A program made the position numbers and the translations under genes. From CAG-177 sp003514385 (GTDB lineage: Bacteria > Bacillota > Clostridia > Oscillospirales > Acutalibacteraceae): a stretch of DNA of 64,000 nucleotides. Positions 1 to 8,854 of this stretch are shown here, piece by piece (positions within the stretch are counted from its first letter, which is position 1; each line of letters begins with the position of its first letter). The stretch lies in the NCBI GenBank assembly GCA_051920445.1, contig JBPPLN010000001.1, forward strand, positions 620,001-684,000, read 5' to 3'. The notes below the pieces were generated by a model. The model was not told the DNA's origin. It saw only the letters and a list, made by a program, of their open reading frames with translations, and did not search any database.

Positions 1-194
1 TCGATGTTTCTTATCACCGCTATCTCCTCGCCCTCGCTGTCGATCAGCGAAATGTATCTGCTGAGTCCGGTTATGGGGAACATTCTGTGCAGTTCGAGTC
101 CCTCGAACTTCTCGCCTGAGTAAAACTCGGCATCGACGAAAATCCCGTCCCGGCGAGTGAATTTCACTTCCGGTCCGTCAATATATCTCGGCAT
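1..194 (-). CDS. DUF1854 domain protein, C-terminus beyond window
   Basis: Only the first 64 codons are visible; the gene runs off the left edge. The start is the ATG at 194, with a purine-rich GGGGGGAGCGCA ribosome binding site just upstream. The sequence contains MFPITGLSRYISLIDSEGEE, which matches what I know of the DUF1854 family. This family is commonly encoded directly after a specialised ABC transporter, in some genomes together with cyanophycin genes. Here the ABC gene ends 12 bases upstream, so the two form one transcription unit. Molecular function is unknown; a role as accessory subunit of the exporter is inference. Confidence 0.75.
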   Translation of the reverse strand, partial: MPRYIDGPEVKFTRRDGIFVDAEFYSGEKFEGLELHRMFPITGLSRYISLIDSEGEEIAVIRNI

Positions 195-206
195 TGCGCT
201 CCCCCC

Positions 207-2456
207 TTATTCAAAATTCTCGGCGGCTTTTTTCTTCTGAAGCTGTTCGCCCATGGACTGGATCTCAATGAGCTTGTAGTACTTGCCCTTGAGCGCCATG
301 AGTTCTTCGGGAGTGCCGCATTCGATTATCTCGCCGTGGTCGACGACAACTATCTTGTTCGCCTTGCGCAAAGTTGAAAGACGGTGGGCAATCATGAGCG
401 TTGTGCGCCCGGATATCAGTCTCTCTATCGCGCCCTGAATAAGATTCTCGGTCTCGGAATCGACCGCCGCCGTCGCCTCGTCGAAGATGAGTATGCTCGG
501 ATTTTTGAGCACCGCGCGGGCTATAGACACGCGCTGCTTCTCGCCGCCGGAGAGTCCGACTCCGCGCTCGCCGAGCATGGTGTCGTATGCATCGGGCATG
601 CGGCGGATGAAGCCGTCCGCGTTCGCGACCTCCGCCGCGTGGAGCACCTGCTCAACATGGACATCCGCGCTGCCATAGGCGATATTATTATATATCGTGT
701 CTCTGAACATCAGCGGCTCCTGCTGGACGAAGCCGATCGAGTTTCTGTAATATCTCAGGTCGATGTCCCTGATGTTTATTCCGTCGACGAGTATCTCTCC
801 GTCGTATTCGTCATAGTAACGCATCAGCAGGTTTATCAGCGTCGATTTGCCGGAGCCCGTCGTTCCGACTATGCCGACTATATCGCCCGGCTCTATAGTC
901 AGATTTATGTTTGAGAGGACTTTTTTCGAGCGGTCGAACGCGAAGTTGACATTCTTGAATTCAATCTTGCCATCCATGCGCTTGAGCTCTTTGCCCTGGC
1001 CGAAATCGTGCTCGGGCTCGGCATCGAGGATGTCGAGTATCTTTTCGGCGGACGCCAATGTATTTTGATATGTGTCGCCGATATTCGCAAAGAAGTTGAC
1101 CGGGTTATAGAACATGCTCGCGTATGAGATGAACGACACGAGCAGACCGAGCGAAACCTCGCTGCTGCCGGAGATGACGAGATTACCGCCCATGAACCAT
1201 ATGACAAGCGTTCCGCAGGTCACGAGGAATGTTATCACCGACGGGAACACCGCAGAGGGCACGGCGGCTTTTTTGTCCTCCTTGAACCATTCATCGCAGT
1301 AGGCGTTGAAGCGTTTGACCGTCTTTCGCTCGTTCGTGAAAGCTTTTATCACTCGCACGCTCGGTATCGTGTCGGCGAGCATCGAAGAGATCGACGCGGA
1401 GCGCCGCCACATGCGCATATATTTGGGTCCGAGCACCTTGCCGAACCGCTTGCCGACAAACACGACTATCGGCACGGGAATGAGCGAGAAGAGCGCCAAT
1501 CGCCAGCTCATCATGAACATTATGACTATCAGCCCCACGAGCGTAAACGCTTGAATGACCGCCTCCTGGGTTATCTTCATGATGAAGTTCTGTATCACCG
1601 TCGCGTCGGAGTTGACGCGGTTTATGACGGAGCCTGTCGATATCCTGTCATAGAAGCTCATCGGCAGATACTGCGCCTTTTCATATATATCTTTCTTGAG
1701 ATTCAAGACTATCCTGTCGCCGGATATTCTGAGCTTATACGCCCGAAAACCGTTTATCACATACTGAAGAACGTACACCCCGAGCAGAAGCAAAATGACC
1801 GCCATGAGCCGTTTTGACGATTTCTGCGGGATAACATCATCGACCATTATCTTTGTGATATACGGCGGGACGAGCGAGAACGCCGTTGTGAGCACGGATA
1901 GAATCATGCACACTATCAGCGGCTTTGTTTCGGGCTTGACATAGCCCGAGAATTTTGTGATGAGCTTGCGCTTGCCGGAGCAGTTGAGGCACTCGGCATC
2001 GGGGGAAGGCAATTTGCGTCCGCACTTCGGGCAGAAGGAGCGCTGCTTGAGATAGACGGATTTCACGACCTCCGCGTCTTCGTCGGAATAGCCGTGTTCT
2101 TTCAACGAGTTCACGAACACCGCGCCTGCGTCCGCAACCTCGGCGGCGGCATAAGAAAAGCGCATGAGCGGCTTTCTCTTTCCGTTTGAAAATCTGACTC
2201 GAAACAGCGCGTTGCCGTAGAGCCGCTTGACATCCGCCGACTCCATTTCATTATAGGCGATGCTGCACACGCCGCCGTCAAAGCTTCTGTCAAAGGCAAT
2301 AAGCCCGTTTTTTGTGAAAACGAGCATTGAATCCGCATATTTGCCTTTTAAATCAAGGTCGCCCACGACGATAAATAAAACCTCTTCGCCGCGGGTCAAT
2401 TCTTCGAACCGCTCCTCATATTGTCGCGGCACGGGTTTGTTGGTTATTTCTTTCAT
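207..2456 (-). CDS. ABC exporter with N-terminal PH-like domain and zinc ribbon
   Basis: A 749-residue fused permease/ATPase. Residues 1-130 form a soluble beta-rich domain, followed by a zinc ribbon (Cys142, Cys145, Cys156, Cys159), an ABC_membrane type-I exporter domain of six helices (about 175-465) and a nucleotide-binding domain. The latter has Walker A GTTGSGKST (531-539), signature LSGGE (635-639), Walker B ILIFDE (655-660) and the H-loop AHRL. The soluble head and zinc ribbon are absent from ordinary MsbA-type exporters, but match the subfamily that travels with DUF1854 proteins, annotated elsewhere as cyanophycin-associated. No cyanophycin synthetase or cyanophycinase lies in this window. 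It probably acts as a homodimer in the membrane; the substrate is unknown. Confidence 0.85.
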   Translation of the reverse strand: MKEITNKPVPRQYEERFEELTRGEEVLFIVVGDLDLKGKYADSMLVFTKNGLIAFDRSFDGGVCSIAYNEMESADVKRLYGNALFRVRFSNGKRKPLMRFSYAAAEVADAGAVFVNSLKEHGYSDEDAEVVKSVYLKQRSFCPKCGRKLPSPDAECLNCSGKRKLITKFSGYVKPETKPLIVCMILSVLTTAFSLVPPYITKIMVDDVIPQKSSKRLMAVILLLLGVYVLQYVINGFRAYKLRISGDRIVLNLKKDIYEKAQYLPMSFYDRISTGSVINRVNSDATVIQNFIMKITQEAVIQAFTLVGLIVIMFMMSWRLALFSLIPVPIVVFVGKRFGKVLGPKYMRMWRRSASISSMLADTIPSVRVIKAFTNERKTVKRFNAYCDEWFKEDKKAAVPSAVFPSVITFLVTCGTLVIWFMGGNLVISGSSEVSLGLLVSFISYASMFYNPVNFFANIGDTYQNTLASAEKILDILDAEPEHDFGQGKELKRMDGKIEFKNVNFAFDRSKKVLSNINLTIEPGDIVGIVGTTGSGKSTLINLLMRYYDEYDGEILVDGINIRDIDLRYYRNSIGFVQQEPLMFRDTIYNNIAYGSADVHVEQVLHAAEVANADGFIRRMPDAYDTMLGERGVGLSGGEKQRVSIARAVLKNPSILIFDEATAAVDSETENLIQGAIERLISGRTTLMIAHRLSTLRKANKIVVVDHGEIIECGTPEELMALKGKYYKLIEIQSMGEQLQKKKAAENFE

Positions 2457-2480
2457 TGCTCCGCCCCCTTTTTCAAGGTC

Positions 2481-2509
2481 ATTTTAGCAGAGCCGATGTC
2501 AAAAGTAAA
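2481..2509 (-). promoter_or_regulatory. sigma-A promoter of the ABC/DUF1854 unit
   Basis: On the minus strand TTTACT (-35), a 17-base spacer and TAAAAT (-10) lie 25 bases before the ATG of the ABC transporter. A tempting TTGACA overlaps the spacer but is only 10 bases from the -10. Confidence 0.6.
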
Positions 2510-2582
2510 CACGGAATTTCAGCCTAACATGACAAAAAAATTTGTCGTTGTTTGTTTAAAATGACGAAAAATCCCCGTGATG

Positions 2583-2968
2583 TTATTTTTTCATAACCAC
2601 ATTTTCAAGATAGCTGTTAAAATTCTTATATTCATTCTCGCTTATCGCCGTCGGGCAGGTCATGACAACGAGCCTGTGACCCTTATATTCGCTGTGATAC
2701 GGCGGGTGGATATGCTCGAACGGATTAGCTCTGTACCCGGCACGCTCATAAAAAGCCTTGCGGCGGGCGGATACTTCGTCATTCGGCGGGTCGATTTCGA
2801 GAATGACCGTCTTTTGCGCTCGCCGAGAAGTGAGAGCGCCTGCGCGCCGTAGCCGCGTCCGCGCATTTCGGGCAGCCGCTGTTCATATATAGGAAAGCTC
2901 TTTGAATATAGCTACATCGCTTTTTCATATATTTTATCTTCTGAATTTGTCAGTCTTTTAAAAATCAT
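2583..2968 (-). pseudogene. GNAT acetyltransferase remnant
   Basis: The ATG at 2968 follows a good GGAGGAT ribosome binding site, but codon 19 is TAG (2912-2914). The frame then continues through LPEMRGRGYGAQALSLL, which is the acetyl-CoA binding motif A (RGxGxG/A) of GNAT enzymes. After about position 2820 the homologous sequence continues in another frame (TVILEIDPPNDEVSARRKAF...) to a stop at 2583. The stretch expected between the N-terminal helix and motif A (about 40 residues of beta-strands) is missing. One nonsense codon, one frameshift and an internal deletion in a single small gene make this a decayed copy rather than a sequencing error. Confidence 0.75.
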
Positions 2969-3051
2969 ATTATCATCCTCCGCGCTTTCGGTTATTATAC
3001 ATTTTTACACCACGGCGGTCAAGAAATCGGGTGTTTAGAATTAAATTTTCA

Positions 3052-3080
3052 TTGACTGATTATTGTAAATATGGTACAGT
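3052..3080 (+). promoter_or_regulatory. promoter of the GPH symporter gene
   Basis: TTGACT, 17-base spacer, TACAGT; it lies 63 bases ahead of the symporter ATG, with a GGAGGGG ribosome binding site in between. Confidence 0.6.
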
Positions 3081-3142
3081 ATTATTTGACTGAAAACGGA
3101 TTTTCAATATGAAATCCACAAAAAACGGAGGGGTTACAAAAA

Positions 3143-4597
3143 ATGCCGAATCTTATCAAAAAAATCACATCCACCCCGAAGGGCTGGTCTACAAAACCGA
3201 AGGAGAGACTGAGCTACTATCTCTACTTCTGCGGACAGAACGCGATATATAACCTCATCGCCTCTTTCTTGACGACCTACCTCATGCTCTCTATCGGCGG
3301 ACTTGTCAAAACTGCGGGAATCATGCTCGCGGTCAAGGTATGGGACGCGGTCAACGACGCTATTTTCGGCGTGCTGTTCGATAAAGTAAAATTCAAGAGC
3401 GGCAAGAAGTTTGTCCCGTGGCTCAGGATATCGCTCGTATTTATCCCGCTGACCACCGTCATGCTCTTCGCCATACCCAATAACTTCAGCGAAAACGCGA
3501 AGCTCATCTGGCTCGCTGTTTCATATATACTCTGGGATACCGCCTACACCCTCTGCGACGTGCCGATATTCGGTATCATCACCTCGATGAGCGAAAACAT
3601 TGACGAGAGAAACAGCATTATATCCTATAAGCAGATTTGGGCGGGCGTGGGCTCGGGCGTTGCGCTCATTCTCGGCACCGTCCTCGTCGGCGAGCAGGTC
3701 AAGCTCAACTACACGGTAGTCGCAATAATCTGCGCCGTGTTCGCAATTATCACGATGATCCCCGCCTGCTTCAAGCTTGAGGAGCGCTTCGGCGGAGACA
3801 GGGATGAGGATTTCACGATCAAAAAGATGTTCAGCTACCTCGTTCAGAACAAGTATCTGCTCATCTATTACATAGGCTACTTCTTCTATTCGAGCGCCAA
3901 CGTCTCCGGCTCACTCAACCTTTTCGTCTCGTTCTATCTCTTTAACAACTCGCAGTTCTCGCTCGTCGTTCAGGCTCTGAGCCTTGTTCCCGCGGCGATA
4001 TTCTCGTTCCTCGTGCCCCACATGGTCAGAAAATTTGACAAGATGAAGCTGTTCAGAATCTGCACCTTGGCTACCGTTATTTTAAGCGTTGTCATGTGGC
4101 TCATCGGCTACAACTCGATGATAGGCTTCATCATCATCTCGATACTGCGCGCGGTACCCATGGCTATTCTCGGTGTCATGCTCTTCATGTTCACGCCCGA
4201 CTGCGCGGAGTTCGGCAAATTCACCTCCGGCATCGAGGCCAAGGGAATCACCTTCGCAATCCAGACCTTCATGTGCAAGCTCACAGCCGCCGTCTCCGGC
4301 GCGCTCGGAATGTTCATACTCGGTCTCAAGTCCACCGGCTGGGTCTCTGTTGAGGGCGCGCAGAACTTCGCAGACCTCCAGGGTGTCACTCAGACAGACC
4401 ACGCGAAGGCCGTTCTGTGGTTCATCTATGTTATGTTCACGGCGATAGGCTACGCCATAGCCTATGTCATCTGGACCCGCTACAAGCTCACCGACAAGGA
4501 TGTTCAGACCATGGCGGACTGCAACAGCGGCAAAATAACCCGCGCCGAAGCCGAAGAAAGACTCGGCGGAAGATACGACAAGAAGTCGAAGAAATAA
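3143..4597 (+). CDS. MFS/GPH-family sugar:cation symporter
   Basis: A 484-residue integral membrane protein of about 12 helices, typical in length for glycoside-pentoside-hexuronide:cation symporters (MFS_2). The family motif after helix 2, WDAVNDAIFGVLFD (67-80), is present, and acidic residues within it are the usual cation-coupling sites. The gene stands alone between its own promoter and terminator, so the substrate cannot be read from context. Glycosidases elsewhere in the window (GH3, GH106-like) suggest import of a glycoside or oligosaccharide. The C-terminal tail is cytoplasmic and basic. An alternative class would be a melibiose- or xyloside-type carrier of the same family. Confidence 0.88.
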   Translation: MPNLIKKITSTPKGWSTKPKERLSYYLYFCGQNAIYNLIASFLTTYLMLSIGGLVKTAGIMLAVKVWDAVNDAIFGVLFDKVKFKSGKKFVPWLRISLVFIPLTTVMLFAIPNNFSENAKLIWLAVSYILWDTAYTLCDVPIFGIITSMSENIDERNSIISYKQIWAGVGSGVALILGTVLVGEQVKLNYTVVAIICAVFAIITMIPACFKLEERFGGDRDEDFTIKKMFSYLVQNKYLLIYYIGYFFYSSANVSGSLNLFVSFYLFNNSQFSLVVQALSLVPAAIFSFLVPHMVRKFDKMKLFRICTLATVILSVVMWLIGYNSMIGFIIISILRAVPMAILGVMLFMFTPDCAEFGKFTSGIEAKGITFAIQTFMCKLTAAVSGALGMFILGLKSTGWVSVEGAQNFADLQGVTQTDHAKAVLWFIYVMFTAIGYAIAYVIWTRYKLTDKDVQTMADCNSGKITRAEAEERLGGRYDKKSKK

Positions 4598-4629
4598 TTC
4601 TCGGCGCAGACAAAACAGCAAATAAAAAA

Positions 4630-4672
4630 GGTCACAATTTGCAGGCAATGCGGATTGTGACCTTTTGGTTTA
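4630..4672 (+). terminator. intrinsic terminator after the symporter
   Basis: GGTCACAAT (4630-4638) pairs with ATTGTGACC (4654-4662), followed by TTTTGGTTT. The A-run before the stem lets it work in both directions. Confidence 0.75.
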
Positions 4673-4792
4673 TTGTTTTGCGCTTTTAAATACACTTTAC
4701 CCGCTCTTGTTTATTGGGCAAAGACCGAATACTGAGCACCATTAAATAGCTCGGAGCAAAATATATTACCACATAATATACACTACGCGCTC

Positions 4793-4941
4793 TTGTAGGG
4801 GTCGGCGACCTCGCCGACCCACTGCTGACGAAGTCAGCACAAAGCAATAGTTTTTCCTATTTGTAATGACTCGAAAAAGCATTGTCCAAACTCCGTGCCG
4901 CCGTTGGCGGCATAGGGTCGTCGAGTCGCCGACCCCTACAA
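4793..4941. repeat. 149-bp MITE-like element with 17-bp perfect inverted ends
   Basis: TTGTAGGGGTCGGCGAC at 4793-4809 is the exact reverse complement of 4925-4941. The interior has no coding frame of note. GTAGGGG-ended palindromic repeats are common small non-autonomous elements in Clostridia, and this fits them. The rest of the gene-free stretch 4598-5003 holds only the upstream terminator and AT-rich sequence. Confidence 0.65.
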
Positions 4942-5003
4942 CAAGCAAAACTTTATCGGCGCAAAACTCCCCGCACACTGAGATGCAGGGAGACTTCTCG
5001 ATA

Positions 5004-5213
5004 TCAAATGTTATTCTGACTGTTCCTGTCTTTGAATTTCACGGCACAAATCGCCGAGACGCCTAACAGAAGTATACATTCAGGTATATAATTAAACTTT
5101 GGCGGAATAATACCTTTCAAATACAGTATTGCATACAGGAAGTCGCAAAGAATCACCGCCAGAATGATAATTATATATGCTATAGTTTTCTTCTTATTTC
5201 TGACTTTCTTCAT
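5004..5213 (-). CDS. small two-helix membrane protein
   Basis: A 69-residue protein I do not recognise. It has a basic start (MKKVRNKKK), one hydrophobic segment at about 11-33, a short loop with paired prolines, and a second hydrophobic segment at about 42-60, ending in a charged tail. A longer frame starting at 5255 would overlap the upstream gene by 40 bases. The ATG at 5213, two bases after the stop of that gene, fits operon organisation better. It is probably co-translated with the PH-like membrane protein ahead of it and may be its partner. Confidence 0.55.
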   Translation of the reverse strand: MKKVRNKKKTIAYIIIILAVILCDFLYAILYLKGIIPPKFNYIPECILLLGVSAICAVKFKDRNSQNNI

Positions 5214-5214
5214 T

Positions 5215-5712
5215 TTATTTATCCCGCTTTTTTTCGATCTCTTCAAGAAGATCATCGCTTATATTGACATGCGGGTTATATTTTTTCGCCAAATCGCAAA
5301 GTTGAGTGACAAGCTTCCAATAACGCGACATGACCGGAGTAATCGGTATGCTGCCCGGCATATTCTTTGCACGCACCACAACTTTATAGATTCCGAGCAG
5401 AGGCATCCGCTTTGAATCTATGGCGAGAATATTTTCGTAGCTCACATTCATATTCATCGCCTTTTTGCCCTTTGTGACTCTGAATGAATTGAATTTTGCA
5501 CATCTCTCACCGAGTTCGACATATCGGTTAAAATACTCGGCAAAAAAGACTGCAAAGAAAGCAATCATCAATCCGATTCCGCCGACAAGTGTCCTTTTAA
5601 AGCTGTCGGTATCATAGCGTCCGCGCCAAAACAGCAGAGCCATACCTATACCGATTGCAAACAGAACAACCTCCTGCAAAAACAGAATCGACTTTTTGTA
5701 TTCAGATTTCAT
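5215..5712 (-). CDS. membrane-anchored PH-like domain protein
   Basis: A 165-residue protein with two N-terminal transmembrane helices (about 9-30 and 40-62) followed by a soluble domain. The latter has the strand pattern of bacterial PH (YdbT/bPH_2-like) domains, including YENILAIDSKRMPLLGIYKV. An AGAGGAAAA ribosome binding site precedes the ATG at 5712. The soluble part faces the cytoplasm by the positive-inside rule. Members of this group are mostly uncharacterised; no enzymatic motif is visible. It forms a two-gene unit with the small membrane protein downstream. Confidence 0.6.
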   Translation of the reverse strand: MKSEYKKSILFLQEVVLFAIGIGMALLFWRGRYDTDSFKRTLVGGIGLMIAFFAVFFAEYFNRYVELGERCAKFNSFRVTKGKKAMNMNVSYENILAIDSKRMPLLGIYKVVVRAKNMPGSIPITPVMSRYWKLVTQLCDLAKKYNPHVNISDDLLEEIEKKRDK

Positions 5713-5823
5713 TTTATTTTCCTCTATAAATGCGCATTAGCGGGAATATCAACCGTAATGCTGCCGATTGACATTCCCGCACATCAGCCAAATCTCTTTT
5801 TTCAAAGCCAGCGTAATATTTTA

Positions 5824-6885
5824 TCAGAGCACTACTTCTCTGCCCGTCCTTGCGGACTCGTAAACTGCGCAGAGAATCTTTATCATATCAATTCCCTGCT
5901 GCGGCTTGAAGCACGGCTCGGCGCCCTCGATGACCACATCGTAGAAGTGCCTGAGGTTTCTCGCGTGCTCTCTGTCGGTAGCGTAGTTAGTCGGGATAAC
6001 ATCGAGGCACTTGCCGTATTCCTCGGTGTAGAACTCGACCTCGCCGTCCTGCCAATTGAGTCCCGCCTTCGTGCCGCGAAGCTCGACAAAGCGTGTCTCT
6101 TTCTTGACGTTCGACGCCCAGCTGAACTCTATCTGGAGCTGCGCCCCGTTATCGAAGCGGATAGTGCCCATCGCAAGATCCTCAACGTCAAACGTGCCGT
6201 CCTCGACCTTGTCGCCGAAGTCGGAGTTCACGGAGTCGCTGACGTCGTTGTCGGCAAACTTGCAGTATGTGCTGCCGGTCACGGCGACTGGAGTCGGGCT
6301 GCCCATGAGCCATATCGCAAGGTCTATCATGTGAACGCCGAGGTCAATGAGCGGGCCACCGCCGGACTGCGCCTTGGTGGTGAACCAGCCGCCCTTTCCG
6401 GGGATTCCGCGTCTCCTCTGCCAGCCGCAGCGTCCGCAGTATATCTCGCCCATTTTACCGTCGTCAATGAACTTCTTCGCAAGCTTAGACGCGTCGGTGA
6501 AGCGGTTGTTTCTCATGACCATGAGCGTCTTGCCCGCAGCCTTAGCGGCGTCATTCATCTTCATGACCTCTTCGACATTGACAGCGTCCGGCTTCTCGCA
6601 GAAAACGTGCTTGCCCGCCTTGAAAGCGGCAACCGCGATTATCGAGTGGAGATAGTTCGGGGTGCAGATATCGACAGAGTCTATCGTCTCGTCCTTGAGC
6701 AGCTCGTTGAAATCGGTATATACCTTCGCGTCGGGGAAAAACCCGTCGCGGCACTCGACCGCCCTCTCCTCGATTATGTCGCAGAGCGCGACAACCTCAA
6801 GTCGATCGTCTTTAAGATAGTGCTCGCGGTGAGCGCCGTTGAATATTCCGCCGACACCGATAATACCTACTCGCCATTTTTTCAT
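5824..6885 (-). CDS. Gfo/Idh/MocA family NAD(P)-dependent oxidoreductase
   Basis: A 353-residue enzyme. The Rossmann fold opens with GIIGVGGIFNGAH (7-19), the EKP signature is at 97-99 (the lysine is the usual catalytic residue), and a C-terminal alpha/beta domain carries DLGVHMIDLAIWLMG. The start is set at the ATG at 6885, which has a perfect GGAGGT ribosome binding site; the open frame extends 47 codons further without one. The family oxidises or reduces sugars, inositols and related polyols, but the substrate is not predictable here. It is monocistronic and probably cytoplasmic. Confidence 0.85.
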   Translation of the reverse strand: MKKWRVGIIGVGGIFNGAHREHYLKDDRLEVVALCDIIEERAVECRDGFFPDAKVYTDFNELLKDETIDSVDICTPNYLHSIIAVAAFKAGKHVFCEKPDAVNVEEVMKMNDAAKAAGKTLMVMRNNRFTDASKLAKKFIDDGKMGEIYCGRCGWQRRRGIPGKGGWFTTKAQSGGGPLIDLGVHMIDLAIWLMGSPTPVAVTGSTYCKFADNDVSDSVNSDFGDKVEDGTFDVEDLAMGTIRFDNGAQLQIEFSWASNVKKETRFVELRGTKAGLNWQDGEVEFYTEEYGKCLDVIPTNYATDREHARNLRHFYDVVIEGAEPCFKPQQGIDMIKILCAVYESARTGREVVL

Positions 6886-7027
6886 AGAAAGACCTCCAAA
6901 AATGTATTTCATACGAATTGATTTTAACATAACGAGAAATAAAAAACAAGAGCGGCGGCCTGTACGAAATGCCGAAAAAACAGCTTTATTTTTAGTTGAT
7001 TTAACAATTTGATTTGTGATTGACAAC

Positions 7028-7063
7028 GGAACGGCGGAACGCCTTATGCCGCTCCGCCGTTCC
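7028..7063 (-). terminator. hairpin downstream of the secreted orphan gene
   Basis: GGAACGGCGGA (7028-7038) pairs with TCCGCCGTTCC (7053-7063), an 11-bp GC-rich stem. On the minus strand the following bases are not a strong U-tract, so termination is likely but not certain. Confidence 0.5.
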
Positions 7064-7098
7064 TCGCTTTTATGAAATTATGTTTTGCAAATTAAAGC

Positions 7099-8577
7099 TT
7101 ATTTATCAAACGCGCCAAAGCGGGCTGCTATCTTCACGCCGGTCTTTGCAAGCGGAAGAAGAGCAACTATGGTTCTGAGCGCTCCGTCAGCAGAGGACGA
7201 GAGCACGGAGGAAACGAGGAAATTGACAACAATTTTCTGCGAGGCGTTCATGTCGAGAGCTGCAACAGCGGTCTTTATCGCCACAGCGTTGTTATCCTCG
7301 GTAAGCTCGGAATGGAGATATCTGAACAGAACGACAAACGCATCCGCCGAGTCGCCTTCTATGCCAACAAACCAGTTTCTGGTCTTGGCTGCGCTCTCTT
7401 TTGCGATGAAGACTCCGCAGGCGGCGATATCATTTATTGCAGCCGCAAACTTCTCCTTGTCAAGGTTTATTGTAAGCGTGACCGCGGGGGCGGTAACTTC
7501 GCCGTTCTCGTCAGTCTTGGCAGCCTGAAGCTCGATGTCCTTGAGCTTGGGAGCGATCATATCGTATATGCCGCCGGTGGTGAGGTCAACCTTAACGTTG
7601 TTGCCGATACCCAAGCTGATTTTGCCCAGCATACTGTGTATCTGAGTGTCGATAAGTCCCGTGTCAATAGCGGAGGCAAGATTCGGGAGAAGCTTCAGAA
7701 CCTCGTCGACCGGGGATTCCGCAGAGGCAACTGCGTCAACAAGAGTGAATATGGGAGTGATGATGCCGCGGATACGGCGATCCATCTTCTCGTTTGTGTT
7801 GGCGCCCTTCTTAACATATGCGGTGTACTCGTCGGAGGTCATAAAGTCCTTTATGCCGAGAGCCTCAAATATGGGGATGAGATCCTCGTATATGCCCAGC
7901 TGCGGACCGTAAAATAAGCTGGTTGTGTTCTCAAAGGAAACAACGGTAGTGAGCAGCGAAAGGGGTCTGAACAGCGACGCAACAGCGTCGAGGAAGCCCT
8001 CCTTGTCGCCGTTAGCGAAACCGAAGTCGCCGTCAACAACAGTGAGATACTGCCATGCGTCAAGCTTGCCTACGGGCTTGCCGTCCGCGCCGAGCGTAGC
8101 TGCGGCGGCGTTAAGAGCCGCGATAGCACCCGCGCAGGTCTCCTTGTCAAGCTTTGCGGCAAGGTCTTTGGGTCCCTTTGCAACAAGGCTGCTGAGTCCG
8201 CCGACAAGCGGGAACAGCTTCTTTGCAACAAGAGCTACGGTTTCATTGGTATATACCTTCTCGTTGAGCACCTGGGGAACTCCGCCCTCGGGAACCTTCA
8301 AAACGGTGAAAAGAATATCTTCAACTCTGCCGATAGACCTGTTGACAGCCTTCTTGGAAGCGCCGATGGGATACTTAACCTTGGTGCGCTCCATAGCATC
8401 AACGTCGGGTTTTTCGTCCGTAGGATCGGATACGGCAAGAGCAGCCGCTTCGCTGACAGCGCCGTCAAGCGCTGCGGTCGCTTCCTCCTGCGCAAAGACG
8501 TTAAGACCGACCGCCACGGCAGACATAAGCATGCACAGGCAGAGCATAACGCTCAGTGCTTTTTTAAATGTTTTCAT
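7099..8577 (-). CDS. secreted protein of unknown function
   Basis: A 492-residue protein I do not recognise. It opens with a Sec signal peptide (basic MKTFKKA, hydrophobic core to about residue 24, likely cleavage after NVFA). The mature part is Ala/Leu/Asp-rich and mostly helical, with segments such as TLTINLDKEKF and repeated ALxxLIxxLL-type patterns. It has no cysteine pairs, no catalytic signature I know, and no sorting signal, SLH or wall-binding repeat, so it is either released or a scaffold-like surface protein. An AAAGGAGA ribosome binding site precedes the ATG. It stands alone between hairpins. Confidence 0.65.
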   Translation of the reverse strand: MKTFKKALSVMLCLCMLMSAVAVGLNVFAQEEATAALDGAVSEAAALAVSDPTDEKPDVDAMERTKVKYPIGASKKAVNRSIGRVEDILFTVLKVPEGGVPQVLNEKVYTNETVALVAKKLFPLVGGLSSLVAKGPKDLAAKLDKETCAGAIAALNAAAATLGADGKPVGKLDAWQYLTVVDGDFGFANGDKEGFLDAVASLFRPLSLLTTVVSFENTTSLFYGPQLGIYEDLIPIFEALGIKDFMTSDEYTAYVKKGANTNEKMDRRIRGIITPIFTLVDAVASAESPVDEVLKLLPNLASAIDTGLIDTQIHSMLGKISLGIGNNVKVDLTTGGIYDMIAPKLKDIELQAAKTDENGEVTAPAVTLTINLDKEKFAAAINDIAACGVFIAKESAAKTRNWFVGIEGDSADAFVVLFRYLHSELTEDNNAVAIKTAVAALDMNASQKIVVNFLVSSVLSSSADGALRTIVALLPLAKTGVKIAARFGAFDK

Positions 8578-8666
8578 TTACTCTGTTCTCCTTTCGTTTT
8601 TGTGAAAACATTATAGACATTGTTATTCTTTGCTTCTTTTTGTCTCCTCCTTTGCAGCAATTTATA

Positions 8667-8723
8667 TTATAACATTAAGTTATAAATTCAGCTTTTAATA
8701 TGCGGTACCGACAAAGTACCGCA
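8667..8723. promoter_or_regulatory. two palindromes upstream of the secreted orphan gene
   Basis: TTATAAC-N5-GTTATAA (8667-8685) resembles a dyad operator. TGCGGTAC-N7-GTACCGCA (8701-8723) can form an 8-bp hairpin. Both lie in the 277-base gene-free stretch 8578-8854, which otherwise holds a TATAAT-like box and the terminator of the next gene. Confidence 0.35.
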
Positions 8724-8825
8724 GTATTTATAAAACAATTCAGAATATTCGCTGATATTATACACTATATCTACAAATAAGTAAAGTTATATCTTAAAGA
8801 AGTGTTATTAATTATTTGAGATATA

Positions 8826-8847
8826 AGGGGAATTGTTGAAATTCCCC
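8826..8847 (-). terminator. hairpin after the ROK regulator gene
   Basis: AGGGGAATT (8826-8834), loop GTTG and AATTCCCCT (8839-8847) give a perfect 9-bp stem eight bases past the ROK stop. The following U-tract is weak. Confidence 0.5.
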
Positions 8848-8854
8848 TCGTTGT

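Noticed and set aside
4793..4941. Transcription terminator
   Set aside because: Arms are 115 bases apart and there is no U-tract; a small inverted-repeat element explains it better.
5758..6921. 387-codon open frame on the plus strand
   Set aside because: Antisense of the Gfo/Idh/MocA oxidoreductase, no ribosome binding site or known motif.
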